DNA from: JBCBSZ01 sp039185015
Lineage (GTDB): Bacteria > Actinomycetota > Acidimicrobiia > Acidimicrobiales > Poriferisodalaceae
Length of the DNA stretch: 64,000 nt
Direction of reading: 5' to 3'
Assembly (NCBI GenBank): GCA_039185015.1
Contig: JBCDAU010000005.1
Coordinates: forward strand, 1 to 64,000
Shown one piece after another: positions 33,376 through 42,197 of the stretch. The notes beneath the pieces are model-generated. The model saw only the letters and a program-made list of their open reading frames with translations. It had not been told where the DNA came from and searched no databases. Each line of letters opens with the position of its first letter. Within the stretch, counting starts at the first letter, position 1. A program made the translations under genes and the position numbers.

Positions 33376-34866
33376 TCAGGACCCCAGCCGATCCAGGAGA
33401 TCGGCGGCCGTCTCGCTCTCGTCCAACAACCTACCCACGTGCTGTGCGGTTCCCCGCAACGGTTCCATCATCGGGACCCGCCGCAGCGGATCGACACCGA
33501 CGTCGAACACCAACGAGTCCCAGTTGGCGGCGACGATGGACTCCGGGAACTGCTGCAGGCAGCGGCCCCGGAAGTAGGCCCGGGTCCCCTCGGGCGGCTC
33601 GGTGATCGCCCGCTGCACATCGGCATCATCGACCAGTCGGCGCAGATCGAGCCGACGAAAGAGGCTCTTGCCCGGCCGCATGTCGTGGTACTGCAGGTCC
33701 ATGGCGGCGATGCGCGGGTCGTCCCAGCCGATGCCGTGACGCTCCATGAACCCCTCGTAGAGCCGGAGCTTCGCCGGCCAGTCGAGACGATCGGCGAGGT
33801 CCATCGGATCGCGCTCGAGGCCGCTCAGGGCCGTCTCCCACTCGTCGAGGATGCGCTCCCCCACCACGTCGCCACCGACGTGCTCGAACCCGTGGGTCTC
33901 GGCGAACTTGCGGGCCCGCTCGAAGGTGTCCCACTGGATCTCGAGGGCGGTCATCCGACGGCCGTCCGTGAGGCGCAACGGCAGCCGCAGCGTGAGGTCC
34001 TGGCTGACGAGCTGGAGGGCGTGGACCGGGTCCTCGAACACCACGTCGGTCGGAGCGACGTCGTCGTCGATCATCGCCAGCACCAGCGCGGTGGTGCCGA
34101 CCTTGAGGAACGTGGATGTCTCGGCGAGGTTCGCGTCGCCGATGATGACGTGCAGCCGGCGATACTTCCGGCTGTCGGCGTGCGGCTCGTCTCGGGTGTT
34201 GACGATCGGGCGCTTGAGCGTCGTCTCGAGCCCGACCTCCTCCTCGAAGAAGTCGGCCCGCTGGCTCAGCTGGAACGGCACCTCGGCCGACGACGCGCCG
34301 ACCAGCTCGGTGCCGACCTTGCCGGCCCCGCAGTAGATCTGCCGGGTGACGAAGTGCGGGGTGATCTGGCTGACGATGCGACCGAAGGGCGTCTCCCGGT
34401 CGAGCAGGTAGTTCTCGTGGCAGCCGTAGCTGTTGCCCTTGCGGTCGGAGTTGTTCTTGTAGACGACGATCTCCTGCCCCGGTGGCAGGGTCGCGGCGAC
34501 CGCCTCCATCGACCGGACGAGGATCTCCTCGGAGGCCCGGTCGTGGACCAGCACCTCCATGGCGTCGAGGCACTCGGGCGTGGAGATCTCGGGATGGGCG
34601 TGATCGACGTAGTACCGGGCCCCGTTGGTGAGCACGGCGTTGACCAGGTGGGTCTCGACGTCCGGTGCCAGGGCGTCGAACTCGGAGTACCCGCGGGCAT
34701 CGGCGCCGGGGGTCTCGTCCTCGAAGTCCCACCCGATGCGCTCGGTGTGCTCGGACACGTAGGCGTTGATGAGCGTCGACGACGCCGCCACCGGGTTGGA
34801 CTCGCCGTCGTGGCGATGGACGATCCCGTACTCGGTCTCGATCCCGCAGATCTTGTGGACGGCCAT
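33376..34866 (-). CDS. dop: Pup deamidase/depupylase Dop
   Basis: A 496-residue PafA paralogue. C-G-I-E-T-E-Y-G-I at the N-terminus supplies the ATP/Mg glutamates, and T-N-G-A-R-Y-Y-V-D-H-A-H-P-E carries the catalytic Asp; the extra region after residue 35 (the Dop loop) distinguishes it from PafA. It hydrolyses the Pup-lysine bond; because Pup here ends in Glu, its deamidase activity should not be needed. Starts 3 bp after the mpa stop. Confidence 0.96.
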   Translation of the reverse strand: MAVHKICGIETEYGIVHRHDGESNPVAASSTLINAYVSEHTERIGWDFEDETPGADARGYSEFDALAPDVETHLVNAVLTNGARYYVDHAHPEISTPECLDAMEVLVHDRASEEILVRSMEAVAATLPPGQEIVVYKNNSDRKGNSYGCHENYLLDRETPFGRIVSQITPHFVTRQIYCGAGKVGTELVGASSAEVPFQLSQRADFFEEEVGLETTLKRPIVNTRDEPHADSRKYRRLHVIIGDANLAETSTFLKVGTTALVLAMIDDDVAPTDVVFEDPVHALQLVSQDLTLRLPLRLTDGRRMTALEIQWDTFERARKFAETHGFEHVGGDVVGERILDEWETALSGLERDPMDLADRLDWPAKLRLYEGFMERHGIGWDDPRIAAMDLQYHDMRPGKSLFRRLDLRRLVDDADVQRAITEPPEGTRAYFRGRCLQQFPESIVAANWDSLVFDVGVDPLRRVPMMEPLRGTAQHVGRLLDESETAADLLDRLGS

Positions 34867-34869
34867 GGG

Positions 34870-36636
34870 CTAGAGATACTGCCCCGTCTGCACCCGCTCG
34901 ATCGCACGGCCACCGGAGGGATCGTCGTCGGTCTTGGTGATGAGCGTGCGGATGAAGACGATCCGCTCGCCCTTCTTGCCCGAGATCTTCGCCCAGTCGT
35001 CCGGATTGGTCGTGTTGGGCAGGTCCTCGTGCTCGCGGAACTCCTGTTGCACCGAGGAGACCAGGTCGTCCAGGCAGATGCCCCGCTCGCCGCCCTCGAT
35101 CTCCCGCTTGATCGCCAGCTTCTTCGAGCGCCGCACGATGTTCTCGATCATGGCGCCGGACGCGAAGTCCTTGAAGAACATGATCTCCTTGTCACCGTTC
35201 TGATAGGTGACCTCGAGGAAGCGGTTGTCGGGGTCGGTCCGGTACATCTCTGCGACGGTCTGCTCGATCATCACGGCGACCGCCTTGGCCACGTCGCCTC
35301 CACCGTGATCGTCGACCGCCGACGGGGCGATCGGCAGCTCCGTGTCGAGGTACCGGGAGAAGATCGACGTGGCGGCGCCCTCGTCGGGCCGATCGATCTT
35401 GATCTTCACGTCGAGGCGGCCCGGGCGCAGGATCGCCGGATCGATGAGGTCCTCACGGTTCGAGGCGCCGATCACGATGACGTTGGTCAGACCCTCGACG
35501 CCGTCGATCTCCGCGAGGAGCTGGGGGACGACCGTCGACTCCATGTCGGACGAGATGCCCGACCCGCGGGTGCGGAACAGCGAGTCCATCTCGTCGAAGA
35601 AGACGATGACCGGCCAGCCCTCTTCGCTCTTCTCGCGGGCTCGCTGGAAGACCAGCCGGATCTGGCGCTCGGTCTCGCCGACGTACTTGTTGAGCAGCTC
35701 CGGACCCTTGATGTTGAGGAAGTAGCTGCGCGCCTTGGCATCGCCCGACACCTCGTTGACCTTCTTGGCCAGCGAGTTGGCGACCGCCTTGGCGATCAAG
35801 GTCTTGCCACAACCGGGGGGACCGTAGAGCAGGATCCCCTTCGGAGCGGGCAGGTCGTACTCGGCGAACAACGACCGATGGACGAACGGCAGCTCGACCG
35901 CGTCCATGATGTGCTCGATCTGGGTGTCGAGGCCGCCGATGTCGCTGTAGTCGATGTCGGGCACCTCTTCGAGCACGAGCTCCTCGACCTCGGGTCGTGG
36001 GAGCTTCTCGATCAGGAGCCCCGAACGAGGATCGAGCAACAGGGTGTCTCCGGCGCGGAGCTTCTCACCGAGCAGCTCCTTGGAGAGGTCGGCGACGCGC
36101 TCGTCGTCAGCTCGGCCGACCACCATGGCGCGAAGTCCGTCCTCGAGCAGCTCCTTCATCGTCACCAGCTCGCCGGTGCGGTCGGGTTGGCGGGCGAGGA
36201 CGATGTTGAACGACTCGTTGAGCACCACCTCGGCACCCCGGTCGAGCTCCTCCTCGGCGATCTCGGGGTGGGCGCTCACCCGCATCTTGCGGCCGGACGC
36301 GTGCACGTCGACGGTTCCGTCGTCGTTGACGCCGAGCACGACGCCGTACGCGCCGGGCGGCTGCGTGAGCTTCTCGACCTCTTCGCGGAGCGCGGCGATG
36401 TGCTCGCGCGCCTCTCGCAGCGTGTACGTGAGCTTCTCGTTCTGGGACACGGCCTGGGCCAGCTGCCCCTTGGTCTCGAGCAGCCGCTCCTCGAGGGTCC
36501 GGACCCGCTTCGGCGCGTCCTGGAGCCGGCGCCGCAGGACGACGATCTCGTCCTCGAGCGCCTGGAGCTGCTCGTGCAGCTCGGCGTCGGCCTCGGGGTG
36601 GTCGCCCCCTGCGGCGTCGCCGGTGCCTCGTGCCAT
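34870..36636 (-). CDS. mpa: Proteasome-activating AAA+ ATPase Mpa (ARC)
   Basis: A 588-residue AAA+ unfoldase. N-terminal coiled coil (about 15-80, Pup-binding), tandem OB domains (about 85-235), then the ATPase: Walker A G-P-P-G-C-G-K-T, Walker B V-I-V-F-F-D-E-M-D, and R-P-G-R-L-D. It ends G-Q-Y-L, the penultimate-Tyr tail that docks into PrcA pockets and opens the gate. ATG 36636 gives the usual N-terminus (GGGGGAG upstream). First gene of the proteasome operon; divergent from the ferredoxin. Confidence 0.97.
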   Translation of the reverse strand: MARGTGDAAGGDHPEADAELHEQLQALEDEIVVLRRRLQDAPKRVRTLEERLLETKGQLAQAVSQNEKLTYTLREAREHIAALREEVEKLTQPPGAYGVVLGVNDDGTVDVHASGRKMRVSAHPEIAEEELDRGAEVVLNESFNIVLARQPDRTGELVTMKELLEDGLRAMVVGRADDERVADLSKELLGEKLRAGDTLLLDPRSGLLIEKLPRPEVEELVLEEVPDIDYSDIGGLDTQIEHIMDAVELPFVHRSLFAEYDLPAPKGILLYGPPGCGKTLIAKAVANSLAKKVNEVSGDAKARSYFLNIKGPELLNKYVGETERQIRLVFQRAREKSEEGWPVIVFFDEMDSLFRTRGSGISSDMESTVVPQLLAEIDGVEGLTNVIVIGASNREDLIDPAILRPGRLDVKIKIDRPDEGAATSIFSRYLDTELPIAPSAVDDHGGGDVAKAVAVMIEQTVAEMYRTDPDNRFLEVTYQNGDKEIMFFKDFASGAMIENIVRRSKKLAIKREIEGGERGICLDDLVSSVQQEFREHEDLPNTTNPDDWAKISGKKGERIVFIRTLITKTDDDPSGGRAIERVQTGQYL

Positions 36637-36716
36637 GTGGTGCGCTCCCCCGGTCGTTCGACTGCCTGCGGCCACGGTACACGGGGGGCGCTCTGACGGG
36701 GTGAGCACGAACCGCA

Positions 36717-36747
36717 TTTACCTCGCCCTGACCGTGTAAATTATGAT
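36717..36747 (+). promoter_or_regulatory. Candidate promoter for ferredoxin gene (AT-rich island)
   Basis: TTTACC at 36717-36722 and TATGAT at 36742-36747, spacing 19, in an unusually AT-rich patch (GTGTAAATTATGATG) within GC-rich DNA, 76 nt before the ATG at 36824. In the other direction this 187-bp gap must also contain the mpa promoter. Confidence 0.4.
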
Positions 36748-36823
36748 GCGAGGATCGAGCGGAGGTCGGGGGACCGTCTCCGAGCTCGAGACGAACCCAC
36801 GACACGCAATCGGAGCGACGCTG

Positions 36824-37057
36824 ATGAAGGTCTGGATCGACCAGGATCTCTGCACCGGGGACGGCCTGTGCGAGGAGATCGCCCCTGACGTGTTCACCCT
36901 GCTCGACGACGGCCTCGCCTACGTCAAGGAGGGCGACAAGGTGTTCTCCGACCCCGGCGGCTCCGAGGGCATGGCCAACATCCCCGAGGGACAGCTCGAG
37001 GCGACCATCGAGTCCGCTGAGGAGTGCCCCGGGGAGTGCATCTTCATCGAGCCGTGA
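36824..37057 (+). CDS. Single-cluster ferredoxin
   Basis: A 77-residue ferredoxin with Cys10, Asp13, Cys16 (C-T-G-D-G-L-C) and C-terminal Cys68 (C-P-G-E-C). The middle cysteine of C-x2-C-x2-C is an aspartate, as in Pyrococcus ferredoxin, or the cluster is [3Fe-4S] as in P450 ferredoxins; Cys72 is an extra cysteine. Electron-transfer partner unknown; no P450 is in the window. ATG 36824 is chosen over an in-frame ATG at 36743, which would add a disordered extension. Convergent with marP (16 bp). Confidence 0.88.
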   Translation: MKVWIDQDLCTGDGLCEEIAPDVFTLLDDGLAYVKEGDKVFSDPGGSEGMANIPEGQLEATIESAEECPGECIFIEP

Positions 37058-37073
37058 GCGACGGGGTGGCCCG

Positions 37074-38225
37074 TCACCCGAGGCACGGACCTGAGTCGAC
37101 GACCCGCGCCGTGTCGAGTCCTCCCAGCAGCGACTCGATCTCGCCGATCGACACCGCGTAGGCGACGCTGTCCTGATCGGGGGCGATCGCGAAGGCGATG
37201 CCCACGAGCGCTCCCCCGTCATCGACGAGTGGCGCTCCCGAGTCCCCGGGCTCCAGGTCGGCTGCCAGCAGCAGGACGTCACGCTCCGGCGCGGGATCGC
37301 CGTACAGATCGTCGCCTCGGGCTCGCAGACGCCGATCGATCCGGAACGGCGACACGGTGAGGTCGCCGCCCGAGGGGTGACCGAACACGCCGCCCTCGTC
37401 ACCCAGGTCGGCCCGACGTCGCGGGAGCGCGAGCCGGTCGATCTCCTCACCCCGGAGCACGGCGAGGTCGCGGCCCGGGTCGAGCGCGACGAGGTCGACG
37501 ACGATCACCTTGCGGTCGTCGCGCACGATCTCGATCTCGTCGGCACCGGCCACGACGTGCCCGTTGGTCATCACCAGATCAGGCCCGACGACGACCCCCG
37601 ACCCTTCCTGGATCTGTCCGCACGCCGTGGCCCTGACCAGCACGACCGAACGGGCCGCCTCCTGGAGCGAGACGGCGGTCAGCGCGAGCTCCGCTGGCGG
37701 CGGCCCCTCGACGTCGGGGTCCGCCTCGAACACCCGGGGGAAGCGATCCTCGCCCACGATGCGTCGAAGCGTCTGGAGGGCTGGCGGCGGCTCCGGGAGC
37801 ACCCGCCGCACCAGCGAGCTCTCGGCCTGCGACGACGGCCACACCGAGGTCTCCGCCATCGCCGGGAGCACCAGCCACACGGTCGCGAGCACGCCCACGC
37901 CGGCGACGAGCGCACCCCCGGCGCGATCGACCGAGCGGAGGCGACCCGAGGGCAGCGCGAGGCGCAGACGTGAGCCGGCCACCAGGCCGACCGCCTGCCC
38001 GAGGAGGGCCCCGGCGAGCAACAGCGCCAGCCCGGCGACGACCAACGCGGTCGCGTTGCCGTCGGAGGCATCGTCGCCCAGCACCAGCGGAACGGCCCGA
38101 GCGGCGAGGACGAGGCCGACGAGCATGCCGATCCAGGAGACGGCACGGGTGAGGAAGCCGATCCGGTAGCCGCCGTACGCTGCGGCCGCGACCGTGAGGA
38201 TGACGACGACGTCGAGGACGTTCAC
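37074..38225 (-). CDS. marP: MarP-type CvpA-domain serine protease
   Basis: A 383-residue periplasmic protease. Four membrane helices (1-125, CvpA/colicin-V type), linker, then a trypsin-like domain with His223 (T-N-G-H-V-V-A-G), Asp253 (D-P-G-R-D-L-A-V-L) and Ser329 (E-P-G-D-S-G-A-P-L). In Mycobacterium tuberculosis MarP protects against acid and processes cell-wall hydrolases. Cysteines around C202 and C381 could form the regulatory disulfide. GTG 38225 is 37 bp after the trmI stop; likely co-transcribed. Confidence 0.92.
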   Translation of the reverse strand: MNVLDVVVILTVAAAAYGGYRIGFLTRAVSWIGMLVGLVLAARAVPLVLGDDASDGNATALVVAGLALLLAGALLGQAVGLVAGSRLRLALPSGRLRSVDRAGGALVAGVGVLATVWLVLPAMAETSVWPSSQAESSLVRRVLPEPPPALQTLRRIVGEDRFPRVFEADPDVEGPPPAELALTAVSLQEAARSVVLVRATACGQIQEGSGVVVGPDLVMTNGHVVAGADEIEIVRDDRKVIVVDLVALDPGRDLAVLRGEEIDRLALPRRRADLGDEGGVFGHPSGGDLTVSPFRIDRRLRARGDDLYGDPAPERDVLLLAADLEPGDSGAPLVDDGGALVGIAFAIAPDQDSVAYAVSIGEIESLLGGLDTARVVDSGPCLG

Positions 38226-38262
38226 CTCGCGCTCCCCCGCCGCTCCGCCGAGGGAGCCCGGC

Positions 38263-39075
38263 TCATGACCGGAGTCCCCGGTACCGCCCATGGGTGAGGA
38301 AACCGGTGTGCGCGACCATCCGGTGGTCCGGTCGCACCGACTGGCCGTCGACGTGCCAGGTCCGCTGCATGATCTCGACGGTCTCGATGGCGGCGAAGTT
38401 GGCCATCTCCATCGACGTGCGCAGGCGCATGACCTGGGTGACCGACGGGGTGTAGGCGACGAGGATGCCGCCGGGACGCAGCACGTCGGGGGCGAGGTTG
38501 GCGGTGACCTGCCACGGTTCCGGCAGGTCGAGGAGCACGCGATCAAAGTCGCGGTGATCGATCGACTCGTAGGCGTCGCGGACGTGCACGTCGTAGTGGT
38601 CGAGCGCCTCCTTGCCCAGGCCCCGCTCGACGTTCTCGACCGCTCGCCGCGCGAAGTCGTCGCGCACCTCGTAGCCGGTGACCTCGGCGCCCGCTCGCAG
38701 CAGCGTCGTCGACAGCGCACCGGAACCCAGGCCGGTCTCGAAGACCCGGACGCCGGGCTCGATGTCGGCGAGCATGAGGATCGGCCCCAGATCCTTCGGG
38801 TAGATGACCTGGGCGCCGCGCGGCTGCTTGAGGACGAGGTCCGACAGCGTCGGGCGGAAGACGAGGAAGCGGGCCGCGCCGGTGGAGGTGACCTGCAGTC
38901 CCTCGTCCTGACCGAGCACGTCGTCGTGCGGGACGAGCCCGGCATGGGTCTGGAAGGAGCCGCCGGCCTCGAGGATCACGAGGTAGCGACGCTCCTTGCG
39001 GTCGACGAAGAGCACCTGCTCACCGGGCACGAAGGGCCCGCGTCGGCGCGGAGCGGCGTCGGTCATCCCTGCCAT
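38263..39075 (-). CDS. trmI: tRNA (adenine-N1)-methyltransferase TrmI
   Basis: A 270-residue m1A58 tRNA methyltransferase. N-terminal beta domain, then R-G-A-Q-V-I-Y-P-K-D-L-G-P-I-L, the SAM site V-F-E-T-G-L-G-S-G-A-L-S-T-T-L, and D-L-P-E-P-W (residues about 177-182), which in TrmI is the catalytic D-x-P-x-P-W. Full family length. Found beside Mpa/proteasome genes in many actinobacteria. Confidence 0.94.
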   Translation of the reverse strand: MAGMTDAAPRRRGPFVPGEQVLFVDRKERRYLVILEAGGSFQTHAGLVPHDDVLGQDEGLQVTSTGAARFLVFRPTLSDLVLKQPRGAQVIYPKDLGPILMLADIEPGVRVFETGLGSGALSTTLLRAGAEVTGYEVRDDFARRAVENVERGLGKEALDHYDVHVRDAYESIDHRDFDRVLLDLPEPWQVTANLAPDVLRPGGILVAYTPSVTQVMRLRTSMEMANFAAIETVEIMQRTWHVDGQSVRPDHRMVAHTGFLTHGRYRGLRS

Positions 39076-39127
39076 GGTGCACCACCGGCCCGTGGCGCGG
39101 TGCTCGCCGCCACGGTGAGCGAGCGGG

Positions 39128-39367
39128 TCAACTCGGCGGCTTCTCGCCCAGGTCCCGGAACGACTCGAGCAGATGGCCGATCTCGAGACGTTCGCCCGGC
39201 GCGAGCTCGGCCCGCCAGATGACCTCGCGCCGACGCCGGACGTGGCCGAGCGCGCGGAACCCGAGGGAGACGATCCCGACGGCCATCCACGCGCCGTTGC
39301 CGCGCATTCCGCGCGACAACCCGATGTCGCCGAGGGTGCGGAACTGGCGAGCGACGAGCGCCTTCAC
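39128..39367 (-). CDS. Hypothetical small protein
   Basis: A 79-residue basic protein: N-terminal M-K-A-L-V-A-R-Q-F-R-T-L-G-D-I, one Gly-rich weakly hydrophobic segment (NGAWMAVGIVSLGFRALG, a possible membrane helix), then R-R-R-R and an acidic C-terminus. Only 5 bp from the following small membrane gene on the same strand. I do not recognise it. Confidence 0.5.
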   Translation of the reverse strand: MKALVARQFRTLGDIGLSRGMRGNGAWMAVGIVSLGFRALGHVRRRREVIWRAELAPGERLEIGHLLESFRDLGEKPPS

Positions 39368-39372
39368 CGGGG

Positions 39373-39606
39373 TCAGATCCGCCGGATCTCGACGACGGTC
39401 GAGGAGGTGCGGCCTCGGCTCCGACCGGAGAGGAACGCGAGGAGGACGAGGATCACGACGACGGCCGCGCCGACAGCGATGGCCACGTTGCGGATCTGCT
39501 CGGTCGTCTGCTCGACCTCACCCGTGACGTTGCGCAGCTTGGCCTCGAGGTCGTCGCGGCTGATCCGCGCCGGCTCCTCGGTGGCCTCTGCGTCCGACTT
39601 GCTCAT
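39373..39606 (-). CDS. Small tail-anchored-like membrane protein
   Basis: A 77-residue protein with an acidic helical first half (SRDDLEAKLRNVTGEVEQTT) and a single membrane helix (about 45-64: VAIAVGAAVVVILVLLAF) with a basic end. ATG 39606 overlaps the holin-like gene by 4 bp, so it is coupled. Typical of DUF3618-like envelope proteins; function unknown. Confidence 0.65.
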   Translation of the reverse strand: MSKSDAEATEEPARISRDDLEAKLRNVTGEVEQTTEQIRNVAIAVGAAVVVILVLLAFLSGRSRGRTSSTVVEIRRI

Positions 39607-39929
39607 GTTGAACCTTCTCCGCTGCGTGTGGCGACGACCATGAGGATGGCGACCGTGATGGTGAGCGCCACGACGGTGATGGCGTAGGGCAGCCACGAGA
39701 GGCTGCCCGTGGTCCACGACCCTGCCTCGTCCTGGAGGACGCGGAGCAGCGCCATGCCGAGGAAGACGAGCCCGAGCGCGAGCACCAGCGCGCCTGCGAT
39801 GCCGAAGCCGAGGTACCGGCCGGCCCGCTTCAACGGGTCGACGGTCTCCTGCTTCGCGTAGGTCCTGACCAGCTCGACCAGTTCCTTGATCTCGCCGACC
39901 GTTCCCGAGGTCCCGGACCCGTCCGCCAT
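39603..39929 (-). CDS. Phage-holin-like (DUF1469) membrane protein
   Basis: A 108-residue protein: helical charged N-terminus (GEIKELVELVRTYAKQETVDPLK) and two membrane helices (about 40-63 and 78-100), the DUF1469/holin_X pattern. Despite the name these are ordinary chromosomal envelope proteins. ATG 39929 has GGGAG upstream. Forms a three-gene coupled cluster with the next two genes. Confidence 0.82.
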   Translation of the reverse strand: MADGSGTSGTVGEIKELVELVRTYAKQETVDPLKRAGRYLGFGIAGALVLALGLVFLGMALLRVLQDEAGSWTTGSLSWLPYAITVVALTITVAILMVVATRSGEGST

Positions 39930-40015
39930 GCAGCTCCCTTCGGATCAGCCCGGCATCCTAGACCGACTGACGGCGCCGCGGACCGGACCGGTGCCCGAAC
40001 CCGCCACGGCGCCGC

Positions 40016-40663
40016 TCACTCCGGCAGCGACCACTCGTCGTCGTCGCCCCGACCGGCCGCGAGCTGGAGCTCGAGACCCTCGATCGCCTCGGCGAGGTAC
40101 CGACGTCCGAGACGGAAGCGATCGCCGAGGGAGGGGGCCGCGAGGAGGCGGAGCCGGTCGATCGACGGCAGCGGTGAACCGCTGGTGACCTGCCACCCGA
40201 GCACCTCCGGGTCGTCCGACAGGTCGCTCGTCGCCGGCGCCGCGGCCAGGCCGATCTCGGCGGCGAGCGCGAGGGACCGGCGCAGGGTGTTCCGGACGGC
40301 CTCGACGTCGTCGGCATCCGGTTCGCCCGGCTCGTCCGGCCAGGCCTCGGTCACCGCGAGTGGGTACGGATCGTCGTCGAGCCACTCGGTGATCTTGATC
40401 CGCTCGGTGCCCACCGCCACCAGGGCGAATCGGCCGTCCTCGAACCGGTGGGCGTCGACGATCCGGGCCAGGCAGCCGATGCCGAAGCGGGTGTCTCCGC
40501 CGCCGACCTCCTGGCCGCGCTCGATCAGGGCGACCCCGAAGGGCGCCTCGTGCTCGAGGCAGTGCATCGCCAGCGCCCGGTACCGGTCCTCGAAGACGTG
40601 GAGCGGGAGCGGCATCCCTGGGACGAGCACGGACCCGAGCGGGAACATCGGCGTGGAGCCCAT
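40016..40663 (-). CDS. LON N-terminal (substrate-binding) domain protein
   Basis: A 215-residue stand-alone LON substrate-binding domain. The opening M-F-P-L-G-S-V-L-V-P-G-M-P-L-P-L-H-V-F-E and R-Y-R-A-L is diagnostic, as is G-C-L-A-R-I-V. No ATPase or protease domain follows, so it is likely an adaptor or substrate sensor; role unproven. TAGCCT lies 7 nt before the ATG. Confidence 0.9.
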   Translation of the reverse strand: MGSTPMFPLGSVLVPGMPLPLHVFEDRYRALAMHCLEHEAPFGVALIERGQEVGGGDTRFGIGCLARIVDAHRFEDGRFALVAVGTERIKITEWLDDDPYPLAVTEAWPDEPGEPDADDVEAVRNTLRRSLALAAEIGLAAAPATSDLSDDPEVLGWQVTSGSPLPSIDRLRLLAAPSLGDRFRLGRRYLAEAIEGLELQLAAGRGDDDEWSLPE

Positions 40664-40715
40664 GTCGAGGAGGCTAGGCGTGACCGGCGTCTCTGGGGCT
40701 CTCCCGGCTCGTCCT

Positions 40716-40751
40716 CCCGCTCAGGGCTCGCTTCCCGCTCAGGGCTCGCTT
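40716..40751. repeat. Two perfect tandem copies of an 18-bp unit
   Basis: CCCGCTCAGGGCTCGCTT occurs at 40716-40733 and 40734-40751, between the LON-domain gene and the PBP4 stop codon. AGGGCT in the second copy is complementary to AGCCCT just beyond (40762-40767), so it could form a small terminator hairpin for PBP4-side or LON-side transcripts. Confidence 0.7.
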
Positions 40752-40760
40752 CCTCGATGC

Positions 40761-42197
40761 TCAGCCCTCGGCGAGAGGGAGATCGACGATCGGCGGCACG
40801 ATCGGCTGGTCGACGAGGAGTCGCGCCAGCGCGTCCTGGAGCTCGAAGCCCTCGGTGGAGTCGACGGGTAGGCCGTTGGTCAACAGCGAGAAGCCGATCG
40901 TCGTGCCGGAGCGACCATCGACGAACCCGACGAGCCCGTTGACCTCGTTGAGGAAACCGGTCTTCGCGCGGAGCAGCCCGTTGGCGGGGTGGTCGGCGAA
41001 GCGGCGAGCGAGGGTGCCCGTCTCGCCCGCCACGGCGAGGCCGTCGGCGATCGCCGAGTCGGGCCCGGCGGCATCGAGCGTCGTGAGCAGCAGGTCGCAG
41101 GTCGCCCGGTTGCCTCGGTCGAGACCGGAGCCGTCCTGCATGAGCAGCCCAGCGGTCGGCAGCCCGAGGCGGGTGAGGAGCTCGACGGTCGAGTCGGTGC
41201 CGGCGTCCCACGTGCCGGCGCCGGCCAACTGGAGGCCCAGCTCCTTGATGAGCAGCTCGGCGGTCGAGTTGTCGCTCTCCCGGAGCATCTGGTGGACGAT
41301 CTCGAGCGTCGACAGCGACTCGACGGTCGCGAGCACGAAGGGATCGGTCGGCGCCGAGCCGCTCGCGGTGCCGCCCTCGATCACGATCCCCTCGTCTTCG
41401 AGGAAGGCTCGCACGGAGAGGGCGCCCCAAGCAGCCGGATCGTCGGCGTGGACGACCGGTGCCTCGAACTGGGTGAAGGCGTCGTTGACGCTCAGGGCCG
41501 ACAGCGGTCCGGTGTTGTTCTGCACGATGTATCGCTCGGGCCACGACGGCAGGTAGCGGACGGTGTCGTACCGGGCTTCGTCGCCGAGGATCGATCCGGT
41601 CACCGACGTCAGTCCCGCAGCGACCGCGGCGGCGCCGATGCCCTCGATCTCGGTCCGCACCTGCGGCTGTCGACCGAACGCTGCGGCGTAGTCCGCGGTG
41701 TACAGGAGCGGATCTCCGCCACCGATCACCCAGACGTCGCCGTCGACGACACCGTCGACCGGGGGCGCCTCGGAGACGAGGCTCGTCACGAAGCGGGTGT
41801 CGGGCCCGAGCGTCTCGAGGACGGCGACGGCGGTGAGGAGCTTGAGCGTCGACGCCGGGATGAGCGGCTCGTCGGCGGCCACGTCGAGGGTCCGCACGCC
41901 GTCGAGCGAGACCGAGAGGCAGGCCTCGTCCGGCAGGGTCGCGACGAACGGGGCGAGGCTCCGGGCCAACCGGTCACGGGCCACCGGTGCGGTGAGGGCG
42001 ATCGGTGTGCGGCGAGCCGTGAGCAGGCGGCCCGACAGCTCCGGTGTCGCCTCGGCGGCGATCGGGATCAGATCGGCCCGATCGTCGGCGTCCTCGTCGA
42101 TGCCGTCGGCGTCGCGCAGCAGCCAGATCGGGACGGCCGTGGCGAGGAGCAGCAGGACGGCGACGACGATGATCGCCCGCCGGGGGCGCCGTCGCAT
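40761..42197 (-). CDS. dacB: D-alanyl-D-alanine carboxypeptidase/endopeptidase (PBP4, S13)
   Basis: A 478-residue penicillin-binding protein of the PBP4 class trimming peptidoglycan. N-terminal basic stretch and a signal-anchor helix (8-27), then S-T-L-K (Ser116/Lys119), S-D-N in R-E-S-D-N-S-T-A-E, and K-T-G in R-A-K-T-G-F-L-N. ATG 42197 shares a base (TGATG) with the stop of the CoA-ligase alpha gene, which sets the start and makes it the last gene of that operon. Confidence 0.93.
   Translation of the reverse strand: MRRRPRRAIIVVAVLLLLATAVPIWLLRDADGIDEDADDRADLIPIAAEATPELSGRLLTARRTPIALTAPVARDRLARSLAPFVATLPDEACLSVSLDGVRTLDVAADEPLIPASTLKLLTAVAVLETLGPDTRFVTSLVSEAPPVDGVVDGDVWVIGGGDPLLYTADYAAAFGRQPQVRTEIEGIGAAAVAAGLTSVTGSILGDEARYDTVRYLPSWPERYIVQNNTGPLSALSVNDAFTQFEAPVVHADDPAAWGALSVRAFLEDEGIVIEGGTASGSAPTDPFVLATVESLSTLEIVHQMLRESDNSTAELLIKELGLQLAGAGTWDAGTDSTVELLTRLGLPTAGLLMQDGSGLDRGNRATCDLLLTTLDAAGPDSAIADGLAVAGETGTLARRFADHPANGLLRAKTGFLNEVNGLVGFVDGRSGTTIGFSLLTNGLPVDSTEGFELQDALARLLVDQPIVPPIVDLPLAEG

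Noticed and set aside
33184..36696. A 1170-codon open frame on the plus strand opposite pup, dop and mpa.
   Set aside because: It is antisense to three certain genes; high GC keeps such frames open and the translation has no family motif.
39603..39929. Holin-like gene considered prophage remnant.
   Set aside because: No other phage gene nearby; DUF1469 proteins are ordinary chromosomal membrane proteins.
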